A stretch of 64,000 nt of DNA from CBDDKW01 sp965230425 (lineage in GTDB: Bacteria > Pseudomonadota > Gammaproteobacteria > UBA1113), in assembly GCA_965230425.1 (NCBI GenBank), contig CBDDKW010000005.1, positions 28,751 to 92,750 on the forward strand, in the 5' to 3' direction. Every line of letters begins with the position of its first letter. Position 1 is the stretch's first letter. The notes under the pieces were generated by a model. The model saw nothing but the letters and a program-made list of their open reading frames with translations, searched no databases and was not told the DNA's origin. Both the position numbers and the translations under genes were made by a program. Shown in pieces: positions 45,916 through 53,230 of this stretch.

Positions 45916-47190
45916 ATGGCAAATTTTGATAAAAAACAACCGATTAGCGTAACGGGCTTAGGCACGGCAGGGCAAAATACTTCTCAACAAGAAGCGCTCA
46001 AACAGGCAACATTGGGACAATCAGGCAGTGGTTTTCATGCACAGCCGAAGCCAGCGAGTGAAAAGAAAAAGCCCGAGTTAGCTGAATTACTTGAAAAAGT
46101 GGAGTCTGATGACACATTACAACAAAAGGCGAAAAGCGCATTGTTGCAGCTCCCCGCTATGGAACATCCACATACCTTATTCTCATTCTTAGGTATACCC
46201 ATCCTTAACTCAGAAATCATCAGTTTGCTCATGCAGGGACCAGATAGCTTGATTAAACGTACCGTGGCCGCTGCACTGGCCCAGCAAGCAATGAAGATAC
46301 AGGCGTTGCAAATTATGCCGCTTATTGTTTTTGTGGAGAGTTTATTTAAAACTGAAGAACAGTCCAGCCAACCACAAGCACTAATAAATTTTCATCAACT
46401 TGGTATTAATAAACAAGCAATTATTGCTGCTAACCCCCATGAAAGTGCAGAGGCTGAAGTGAATGATTTAATTCAGCGTTTAGATACACTGTTACCTAAA
46501 CTCAATCGTGCCTGTGCACAGTACAAGTTATTGCAAGCAAGGCTGCAGCAACAACAACAGCATGCTAAAAAAACTATGCAGCAACAGCTTGCACAAAGGC
46601 ATTTAATACAACAACAAGCGTTTGAACAATTGCAAAAAGATCTCGGCAGTGAAACCGCTGCTGTATTAACAAACGAAGCTGGCTTATTACTGTCTAAATT
46701 ACCACAGCGTTTAATTGAGCGAGCGATGCTGCCGATGATGTTAAATGAGCATGTGGATGATCATGCTGCTGGCGATATAGACGATACTAATCAACAGCTT
46801 GATGCACTATTGCCAAATAATTTTGATGTAAGTTTATTGGTATCTCCTGTAAGTGTAGCCGATGTCTTAGCCAAGGCAGTGGTAGCCTTCATCAACCAAC
46901 CCCAACGTTCAGCGGTGACACCAGCTCATAGCGATATTGAGAGGCATTGTCGTTGCTACGCAGGCACAGTAGCAAATGCCCATGAATCCGTAGTACAGCA
47001 TATCCAGCAGCACAATGCCGATTTATATGACTTACAGAATCAGGTTCGTGATCAAGTGCGCGAGATACAAGGCTATGCAAGTCAAGTAGAGGCCATAAGA
47101 ACACGTTTAAATGGTTATGTAGGTTCTCATATTAGTCCATCCACTCCCAGACCTAGGTTAGGTGGCTTTAGTGGGCTTGATGAAGAATAG
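45916..47190 (+). CDS. Hypothetical Gln-rich helical protein
   Basis: This is a 424-residue protein that I do not recognise. The N-terminal 60 residues are polar and flexible. Residues 85-140 are hydrophobic enough to be a buried helix pair (HTLFSFLGIPILNSEIISLL). Residues 180-250 form a Gln-rich coiled coil (LQARLQQQQQHAKKTMQQQL). The C-terminus has HCRCYAGTVANAHESVVQHI and a Pro/Gly tail ending GGFSGLDEE. ATG 45916 with GGAGAG ten bases upstream is chosen over the GTG at 45901. It is divergent from leuS and 15 nt upstream of the Zur-type gene, so the two may be co-transcribed. Confidence 0.68.
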   Translation: MANFDKKQPISVTGLGTAGQNTSQQEALKQATLGQSGSGFHAQPKPASEKKKPELAELLEKVESDDTLQQKAKSALLQLPAMEHPHTLFSFLGIPILNSEIISLLMQGPDSLIKRTVAAALAQQAMKIQALQIMPLIVFVESLFKTEEQSSQPQALINFHQLGINKQAIIAANPHESAEAEVNDLIQRLDTLLPKLNRACAQYKLLQARLQQQQQHAKKTMQQQLAQRHLIQQQAFEQLQKDLGSETAAVLTNEAGLLLSKLPQRLIERAMLPMMLNEHVDDHAAGDIDDTNQQLDALLPNNFDVSLLVSPVSVADVLAKAVVAFINQPQRSAVTPAHSDIERHCRCYAGTVANAHESVVQHIQQHNADLYDLQNQVRDQVREIQGYASQVEAIRTRLNGYVGSHISPSTPRPRLGGFSGLDEE

Positions 47191-47205
47191 AGAGTATTTC
47201 TGCTT

Positions 47206-47640
47206 ATGAAACTACAGGCAAAACTCGAGCAATTGGCTGAGCAATGCGCATTTAAGCTGACCGAACTACGCGTTGACGTACTGACTGTACTGATGCAGAG
47301 CCAACAACCCTTAAAAGCCTATGATGTGCTGGAAATCATCCAGCAGAAGCGTCCCACCGCAGCGCCGCCGACAGTCTATCGCGTGTTGGACTTTTTCGTA
47401 GAACAGGGAGTTATACATAAACTAGATAGTTCAAGCCGCTATAGTTTATGTAAGCTGCAGCATCAAACAAATGCGGTCAAACCCATGGAAATTTTATTTA
47501 TCTGTCAACAATGCTCCAGCATTACTGAATGTACGGATGGTGTATTATCAGCCGTGCTGGAAAAGCTAGAGCATGAACATGCTGTGACTATTCAAAGCCA
47601 GCAAATTGAGTTGCAGTGCATCTGCCAAGACTGCAAATGA
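47206..47640 (+). CDS. zur: Zur-type Fur-family transcriptional regulator
   Basis: This is a 144-residue Fur-family repressor. The winged-helix part reads LTELRVDVLTVLMQSQQPLK, AYDVLEIIQQKRPTAAPPTV and YRVLDFFVEQGVIHKLDSSS. Two CxxC pairs, ICQQC near residue 104 and CICQDC at the end, form the structural zinc site. SRYSLCKLQHQ holds further ligands. The truncated tail and APPTVYRVLDFFVEQG match Zur rather than Fur. A zinc-type operator lies 83 bp downstream of its stop, ahead of the next gene, supporting the Zur call. No operator is seen before zur itself. Confidence 0.88.
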   Translation: MKLQAKLEQLAEQCAFKLTELRVDVLTVLMQSQQPLKAYDVLEIIQQKRPTAAPPTVYRVLDFFVEQGVIHKLDSSSRYSLCKLQHQTNAVKPMEILFICQQCSSITECTDGVLSAVLEKLEHEHAVTIQSQQIELQCICQDCK

Positions 47641-47722
47641 TATAAAATAACTCTTTATACCTTTTCCCGTACCAACGTTCGTCGAAATATCGCAATAATT
47701 CTGAACATTTGCTTGACACGTG

Positions 47723-47741
47723 AATGTTATAATATAACATT
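47723..47741. promoter_or_regulatory. Zur operator (perfect 19-bp palindrome)
   Basis: AATGTTATAATATAACATT is two 9-bp arms perfectly inverted around a central A and matches the core of the gammaproteobacterial Zur box as I know it from E. coli znu promoters (GTTATA, one base, TATAAC). TTGACA at 47713-47718 lies just before it and TATAAT (47728-47733) inside it, so binding would block the promoter. The gene at 47775 starts 33 bp downstream. Repression in high zinc is the expected mode. Confidence 0.88.
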
Positions 47742-47774
47742 GTGTTTTTGGCTTATATAGAGAGGGGAAAATTC

Positions 47775-48443
47775 ATGAGTGGACAGTGTTGTAATAAACA
47801 TCAGAAGAAAGCTGATGGGTTGACGATAATTTCTGCTATCGGAGAAGGTGGAGCAAGTTTAATTAATAACTGGTATTGGGCTTCTAGTACGTTTGATACA
47901 GCTACAGGCTTTAAAGGTGATATTTTACCACTTTCCTGGATGGGGTTAGCGATTGGCTTTGTGCTGGCTAGCTTGACTGCAACAGGGGCATCTTATTCAC
48001 ATATGCAGCTTAATAAGAATCACCAAAAAAGCAGTCAATCTTCCCACAGCTCTGAATGTGATGGCCATGTGAGCGAACAAACAGAATTGTTACCAGCACC
48101 AGAGCAGCAAAGTGCTACTATACAACAGCATGCAGCACATGATGATGTTCATGCAAGTGCTGGATTAGCCTGGTGGCAATATTTGGCTCTGTTTGGTGAT
48201 TTTTGTTGTCATACGGGCAATATAGCAGGAGCGTTTATCTTTCTATATGCTATTTTATCCGCAGACCGAGCGCCTACTTGGGTAACAGTTGCGGTACAGT
48301 GTACAGCAACATTTTTTGCTGGCGTAGCATCGATTGCCAATGTCAGAACTTGTCACAGTAATTTACCTCCATTACAGCGAGGGCAAGCTCAACAGGAAGC
48401 TTCAGAGAGTGCTACATCTACTAACATGCAGGCTATTCCTTAA
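47775..48443 (+). CDS. Zur-regulated His/Cys-rich membrane protein, unknown function
   Basis: This is a protein of about 222 residues, not recognised. It opens MSGQCCNKHQKK, a possible metal-binding head. About four hydrophobic segments follow, the second near residue 45-65 (LPLSWMGLAIGFVLASLTAT). Between segments 2 and 3 is a hydrophilic loop rich in His (SSHSSECDGH, IQQHAAHDDVHAS). Segment 3 contains FGDFCCHTGNIAGAFIFLYA and segment 4 VASIANVRTCHSNL. ATG 47775 with AGAGGGG upstream is chosen because the longer GTG frame starts inside the Zur operator. Regulation by Zur plus His/Cys content suggest a role in zinc uptake or storage. Confidence 0.75.
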   Translation: MSGQCCNKHQKKADGLTIISAIGEGGASLINNWYWASSTFDTATGFKGDILPLSWMGLAIGFVLASLTATGASYSHMQLNKNHQKSSQSSHSSECDGHVSEQTELLPAPEQQSATIQQHAAHDDVHASAGLAWWQYLALFGDFCCHTGNIAGAFIFLYAILSADRAPTWVTVAVQCTATFFAGVASIANVRTCHSNLPPLQRGQAQQEASESATSTNMQAIP

Positions 48444-48470
48444 GATGTGAGGTTGGTTCTGTTTGTGTAA

Positions 48471-48600
48471 GTGATCAGAGCGCTGTTGCGCGCCAAACAG
48501 AGAGCGCAGGTTCTCCTTTGGGGTAAGCTTGGCGTGGGTTCCTGCTTAGCCCAAATTATGAGAGAAAACAGCCTTGGGTGTTTATAATCGAGTTGCTTAA
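48471..48600 (+). repeat. GC-rich multi-hairpin repeat, degenerate copy C
   Basis: Aligned with 39650-39780 it retains AGAGCGCAGG, CTCCTTTGGGG, GGCGTGGGTT, AAATTATGAGAGAAAACA and a terminal CGAGTTGCTTAA, with the stems largely decayed. It fills most of the spacer between the Zur-regulated gene and the ZIP-like gene and has no open frame. It shows that the family is dispersed and of mixed age. Confidence 0.65.
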
Positions 48601-48671
48601 AATAAAGTCATGACATTTGCGTGGAGAGCCAGTAGAATGCCCCTCTGCTGAAGCGCAGGTAAGGAAAACAG

Positions 48672-49292
48672 ATGCAGTCTCTTTTACTATTAATCATCAG
48701 TATAGTTGCCTTGGGTATTGGTCCCTGGGTATTCCATATGGCGCGCCATTCTGCGCGAGTCTTGAAGCTGCTCGATGGGTTAGTTTTCTTGGCTGTCTGT
48801 GGTTTGGTCTTGAGTTTCATTACGCCAGAAATACTCGCTAGCCATAGCCAGTACTTGCTGGTGGTGCTGATTTTAGGGTTTTTGATACCCACGGCAATCG
48901 AATATGTGTATGTGGCTAGTGCTAATAATATGCATAAAGCCATGTATATCATTATTGCACTGGGTTTAGTGATCCACGGCATGTTTGACGGTGCTGCGTT
49001 AACCATTGCACCAGGGCATACTTTTCATAGTCATGAATTACCTTATGCAGTTATTTTACATCGCCTGACCATGGGGTTAGTTATTTGGCGTGTTTTCGCT
49101 GGTAAGCCACTGATGGCAACACTGACATTGCTAGGGATTGCTATTACCACGGTGCTTGGTTATTGCTTAGGGCTGTTTATGGTACATAATTTCAGTCAGC
49201 ATCAAATTATTTATTTAGAAGCCTTTATCTCAGGCGCTTTGCTACATATTGTGGTGCATCGTTTACGCTCGGTGTTATCCTCGTCGAAATAG
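48672..49292 (+). CDS. ZIP-like metal permease
   Basis: This is a 206-residue protein with about seven hydrophobic segments. VIHGMFDGAALTIAPGHTFH near residues 97-116 resembles the conserved HxxxDG helix of ZIP transporters. HELPYAVILHRLTMG follows, close to the second HExPH-like helix of the family, and ISGALLHIVVHRL is in the last segment. ZIP proteins move zinc or related divalent ions into the cytoplasm. It is shorter than most, so a partial or divergent member is possible. TAAGGA lies 10 nt before the ATG. It sits next to zur and the Zur-regulated gene, though no Zur operator is seen directly before it. Confidence 0.68.
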   Translation: MQSLLLLIISIVALGIGPWVFHMARHSARVLKLLDGLVFLAVCGLVLSFITPEILASHSQYLLVVLILGFLIPTAIEYVYVASANNMHKAMYIIIALGLVIHGMFDGAALTIAPGHTFHSHELPYAVILHRLTMGLVIWRVFAGKPLMATLTLLGIAITTVLGYCLGLFMVHNFSQHQIIYLEAFISGALLHIVVHRLRSVLSSSK

Positions 49293-49339
49293 TGCATCAC
49301 GCAAGTACTTCCATCATATAATACTCACTAAACTAACAG

Positions 49340-50866
49340 TTAGGGCTTTGCTAACAAGGCCCACCCAAGCATACCAATCACTAATATAATCACCGGCAAT
49401 TCACCCCAGACCATGAAGGGAGTACTGCCTTGCTGAGGTTCCACTGTGGCTTGTAAAATAGCCCGCTTAAAACGCGGCGCAGTAGCAGTAATATGACCCT
49501 GGGGATTTATCACGGCGGTGATCCCGTTATTCGTGCTAAATAGCATAGGACGTCCCATTTCTAAAGCACGCATTTGGCCGATGGCCAGATGCTGTGGTGC
49601 TGCGAGCGAATCGCCGAACCAACTATCGTCACTGACTACCAACATTAATTGCGCTTGTGGCATGGTATTTAAGACAAGTGCAGGATAGGCAACTTCATAA
49701 CAAATAAAGGCTGCAGTTGGGATGCCATTTAAATGCAGTAGTGGTTGTTGTTTATTACCTTTAATAAAATCTGACATGGGGATATCAAAGAAGTTAATTA
49801 CACCACGTAATAAGTGTTCCAACGGTAGGTATTCGCCGAAGGGTACTAAATGACGCTTATAATAAATCCCTGAACCATCACCTAAGGCAAGTACTGTATT
49901 GTAATACTGGTCACTATGCTTAGCTTCTTTAGGTATACCTAGTACCACGCTGCTAAAATGCTGTTTGGCTTGGTCATTTAATTGTGCTAAATAATCCTCT
50001 ACGTACCAAATGGGAATAGGGATCGCCGCTTCCGGCCAGACAATAATATCGCGCCCCCATTGAGAGCGGGTGAGTTGATAATACAGTTCAATAATATGGG
50101 CAAATTGATCCGCTTGCCATTTCATTTCTTGGGGAATATTGCCTTGGATCAAACTGACTGATTGCGGTCTTGCCGCAGGACGTGTCCAGTGGATTTTATT
50201 GAGTCCGTAACCACTCATCCAGAGGCCGCAGAGTATCACTAATATTCCTATTTGCTTATGGCGTTGGCGTATGCCAGCGAAGGCGACCCATAGTCCTGCT
50301 GAGAAACAAGTGAGCAGTGATACACCAAACACGCCTAAGATTGGCGCATAGCCGCGTAAAGGGCTGTGCAGTTGGCTATAGCCTAACAAGAGCCAAGGAA
50401 AGCCGGTTAAAAACCATGAAAAGAACCATTCAGTTAACAACCATAGAGCAGGGAAGGCTAATAAGACTTTTTTCACAGTGTTATTCGGGAATAAACGATT
50501 AAGCAAATATCCCTGCAGACAAAACATGCCACTTAATATGGCAATGAATAAGAGAGTCAGTATCCCAGCGATGGGTGCTGCGGTTTTACCGTAGACATGA
50601 ATACTGATATATACCCAGGAAACACTGACACCAAAGAGTCCCATGCCGAAGAGAAAACCGCGCCAACAGGCGCGTTTGGCCGAGCTAATAAGCCACAGGC
50701 CCAATAATAACGCTGGGCAAAGGATAGCAGCCATAAAATGATTAAAGGGGGCATAGCCCAGGCTCATAGTGGCGCCACCGATCAAGGCTAGTAGGTCGCC
50801 TAGCCAGGGCTGTTTGTTTATATATTGGCCGATTTTAGTGATGCGTGGGTTTGCTATTAGCTTCAT
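49340..50866 (-). CDS. lnt: Apolipoprotein N-acyltransferase
   Basis: This 508-residue protein has about seven membrane helices (first half and one at the extreme C-terminus). The periplasmic nitrilase-like domain carries the catalytic triad Glu279 (WPEAAIP), Lys338 (YYKRHLVPFGEYLP) and Cys389 (FICYEVAYP). It adds the third acyl chain to lipoproteins such as LptE. In E. coli lnt directly follows corC; here an 8.6-kb accessory block separates them. Length is as in E. coli. Confidence 0.96.
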   Translation of the reverse strand: MKLIANPRITKIGQYINKQPWLGDLLALIGGATMSLGYAPFNHFMAAILCPALLLGLWLISSAKRACWRGFLFGMGLFGVSVSWVYISIHVYGKTAAPIAGILTLLFIAILSGMFCLQGYLLNRLFPNNTVKKVLLAFPALWLLTEWFFSWFLTGFPWLLLGYSQLHSPLRGYAPILGVFGVSLLTCFSAGLWVAFAGIRQRHKQIGILVILCGLWMSGYGLNKIHWTRPAARPQSVSLIQGNIPQEMKWQADQFAHIIELYYQLTRSQWGRDIIVWPEAAIPIPIWYVEDYLAQLNDQAKQHFSSVVLGIPKEAKHSDQYYNTVLALGDGSGIYYKRHLVPFGEYLPLEHLLRGVINFFDIPMSDFIKGNKQQPLLHLNGIPTAAFICYEVAYPALVLNTMPQAQLMLVVSDDSWFGDSLAAPQHLAIGQMRALEMGRPMLFSTNNGITAVINPQGHITATAPRFKRAILQATVEPQQGSTPFMVWGELPVIILVIGMLGWALLAKP

Positions 50867-51014
50867 GTGTTATTTATCTTCTACAAACGCTGTATTGCAG
50901 GATAAGCCCATCAATGAGGCTGAGCCTGCATGCAGAGTGTTCAAATATTTCCAGTTGCAATCAAGCTATTCTACAGTATCCTACAGCCCATTCACATAAA
51001 TGAGGCACAGAACC

Positions 51015-51947
51015 ATGTGGTTTAAAAATATTCAACTTTTTCAGATGCTGGATCCCTTCGACTATAGTGCTGAAGAGCTACAACATAAGCTCGAAGAAGA
51101 TGCGGCACGTCCTTGTGGCAAAATTGAGCGCGCAACTTACGGTTGGACGGCACCTATGGGCGCGATGCACGAAAGTTTAGTCCATGCAGCTAATGGATGT
51201 ATGTTGATTGCTGTGCGCAAGGAAGAAAAATTATTACCTGCAACCGTGGTACGTGAACATGTGGCTGAACGGATCCAAAATATCCAACAGGAACAAGATC
51301 GTAAAGTGGGTACCCGAGAAAAGCGAGCTTTGTTTGACGAAGTGAGTATTCAATTATTGCCTCGCGCCTTTGCAAAAAGCAGCATGTTATATGCTTATAT
51401 TGACACGAAGAATAATTGGTTAATTGTCGATACATCAAGTCGGAGTAAGGCAGAAGAACTTACCGTGTTATTACGTAAAAGCTTGGGTAGCTTAAAATTA
51501 GCGCCGGTAGCTCTCAAGCATGCACCACGACACTTACTTTCAGATTGGTTACTCAATGATGATTGCCCGAGTGATTTTACTCTGGATGATAGTTGTGACA
51601 TGCAAGATCCCTCAGCAGCATCAACGGTAATAAAATGTGTGAATCAAAACCTCTATACTGACGAAGTACTAGCACACCTGAAGAATGGCAAAGAAGTCAT
51701 AAAAATTGCGATGACTTGGCAAGATCGTATGAGCTTTATTTTAGATGAAGATATGGCAGTAAAACGCATTAAGTTTTTGGATTTAATTCAAGAACAAGTA
51801 AAAGATGTGCATGCAGAGACAGTAGAAGAGCAATTCGATGCAGATTTTACTATCTTTACTGCAGAATTTGCTCAATTTTTACCACAATTATTTGAGATCT
51901 TTGGTGGTTTAGTGGATGCAGATGAGATTGTCGCAGAAGCGGCATAA
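51015..51947 (+). CDS. rdgC: Recombination-associated protein RdgC
   Basis: This 310-residue protein reads MWFKNIQLFQM at the start, GWTAPMGAMHESLVHAANGC near residue 40-60 and ERIQNIQQEQDRKVGTREKR near 85-105, the RdgC pattern. The middle has SKAEELTVLLRKSLGSLKLA. RdgC forms a DNA-encircling dimer ring that restrains RecA. ATG 51015 starts at the family's canonical N-terminus; the longer frame at 51000 adds five residues only. It is divergent from lnt and followed by a 165-bp spacer. Confidence 0.93.
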   Translation: MWFKNIQLFQMLDPFDYSAEELQHKLEEDAARPCGKIERATYGWTAPMGAMHESLVHAANGCMLIAVRKEEKLLPATVVREHVAERIQNIQQEQDRKVGTREKRALFDEVSIQLLPRAFAKSSMLYAYIDTKNNWLIVDTSSRSKAEELTVLLRKSLGSLKLAPVALKHAPRHLLSDWLLNDDCPSDFTLDDSCDMQDPSAASTVIKCVNQNLYTDEVLAHLKNGKEVIKIAMTWQDRMSFILDEDMAVKRIKFLDLIQEQVKDVHAETVEEQFDADFTIFTAEFAQFLPQLFEIFGGLVDADEIVAEAA

Positions 51948-52112
51948 TATTTTTAAAAGAATATAAAAAATATAAAATAATAATTGATTTGCTCCTTGAT
52001 TAGTGAGAAGATTGGCTCAGTTTCAGTTGCGAAATGATACTTAAAGTATTATTTCTTGTTCAGAGCACAAGGAACAATTTGTTTCCATAGAGTTATTTAA
52101 AGGTAAGAAAAA

Positions 52113-52289
52113 ATGGTAAAAAACTCCAAAGATGATGATGACGACGACGATAAAAAATATATTATTTACGGTTTTCAGCCTAAGTATGGTCTTGATACCA
52201 CAAAACCGCCTAAAGGTAGAAGTGTTATGACCAAACAACTTAAGGAAATTAGGCGATATAATCGGAGTCGTCATATTGATGATGACTAG
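52113..52289 (+). CDS. Small acidic hypothetical protein (58 aa)
   Basis: The ATG at 52113 with AAAGGTAAG upstream opens a 58-residue frame to the TAG at 52287. It begins MVKNSK followed by seven Asp, then KKYIIYGFQPKYGLDTT, a basic part (KQLKEIRRYNRSRH) and a final three Asp. A separate terminator-like hairpin starts on the base after its stop. The charge pattern is not random, and the ribosome site and terminator support expression. No family is known to me. It could be a DNA-mimic or antitoxin-like protein, but that is speculation. Confidence 0.6.
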   Translation: MVKNSKDDDDDDDKKYIIYGFQPKYGLDTTKPPKGRSVMTKQLKEIRRYNRSRHIDDD

Positions 52290-52311
52290 GACTGGACTAG
52301 TTAGTCCAGTC
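52290..52311. terminator. Bidirectional terminator-like hairpin
   Basis: GACTGGACTA (52290-52299) pairs perfectly with TAGTCCAGTC (52302-52311) over a 2-nt gap, giving an effectively tight loop, followed on the plus strand by ATTTATATTTTAT. It sits between the end of the 58-residue gene and the end of the convergent lipoprotein gene at 52337. Confidence 0.75.
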
Positions 52312-52336
52312 ATTTATATTTTATAGTATTGTTGCT

Positions 52337-52882
52337 TTAGCCAACAGTAACTTTGCCTACATTACGCCATTGCTCAGTTTCATAACCCCATTCATTATTT
52401 TGCTTTGCTTGTCTAATCAAAGCATCGATAACTTGATCCGCTGCTTGAGAGAGGCTGATATTTTGATCTGGGGGGTGAACCCATTGTATTTGTGCTGTGT
52501 ATAAATTGGTATAGGGGCTTAAGAAGCTCATACTGACCCGGTTAGGTACGTTATCTTTTTTATCGATACTTTCAATGACGAGTAGAGTATCAATAGGATG
52601 ATCACGAACAATCACTAGGTTGGTATCATTGCGTAAATTTTTACGACGAATATGGTTCTTGGCCATGAATTGTCTGGTTTCTTTCGCCGTCATGACCCGA
52701 TAATCACGATCTTTTAAACGTGCGGCGATGACGTCAGCAAAGAGAGTATCTTGGCCAACAATGGCGATTTTAGGTTTACGGTAAGTATTGGGTAGGCTAA
52801 CTTGCACAGTGGGTGGAGTATAACAGGCAAATAATAAACCACATGTTATGATCACTAAAAGAGCTTTTACCACTGTTTTCAT
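52337..52882 (-). CDS. Hypothetical lipoprotein
   Basis: This 181-residue protein has a lipoprotein signal ending LLFAC with Cys20. The mature part starts YTPPTVQVSLPNTYRKPKIA and contains VGQDTLFADVIAARLKDRDY and VMTAKETRQFMAKNHI, a possible small alpha/beta domain, then HPIDTLLVIESIDKKDNVPN. The pattern, an N-terminal search for a short-named factor followed by a degenerate nucleotide-like fold, is seen in various outer-membrane lipoproteins with no function. I cannot name the family. It is the only minus-strand gene within the 51000-59400 accessory block. Confidence 0.7.
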   Translation of the reverse strand: MKTVVKALLVIITCGLLFACYTPPTVQVSLPNTYRKPKIAIVGQDTLFADVIAARLKDRDYRVMTAKETRQFMAKNHIRRKNLRNDTNLVIVRDHPIDTLLVIESIDKKDNVPNRVSMSFLSPYTNLYTAQIQWVHPPDQNISLSQAADQVIDALIRQAKQNNEWGYETEQWRNVGKVTVG

Positions 52883-53230
52883 TATTACCCCACTGTCCCT
52901 GTGAATTTCGGCTGGTTGCCTAGAACTATATATCTAGAACCATAAATATAGCAAAGAATGTACACGAAGTCGCTGGAGCTGACAAGTTTGCGGAGCTGCT
53001 GTGCAAATAATTGCCCATATTTACTCGAAATGGTACTATAGCTACGAACCTTAGCTGGCGATTATTCTTGCATTCGTTAGGTGTCGCTAGGTTAAAGTTA
53101 AAAATATAACAATAAGCAAAGATAGATAATCCAATAATAATATGATTTAAACATTTGCTTGCTCGAATGAGGCAGTATAGAAGCATTAATGCCGCCCCGT
53201 GGTAAATCAGTAAAAAAATAGAGGTCGAGA
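52883..53230. other. Spacer of 348 bp without recognisable gene
   Basis: Divergent spacer between the lipoprotein gene and the first tandem paralogue. A minus-strand open frame with hydrophobic stretches crosses it but overlaps the start of the paralogue and is not credible. A possible TTGCTT ... TATAGA pair near 53155-53182 could be a promoter for the paralogues. No repeats of the families described elsewhere are seen here. Confidence 0.5.

Noticed and set aside
47742..47774. GTG start for the Zur-regulated gene
   Set aside because: It lies immediately at the operator edge and would place the promoter inside the coding region; the ATG at 47775 has a clear ribosome binding site.
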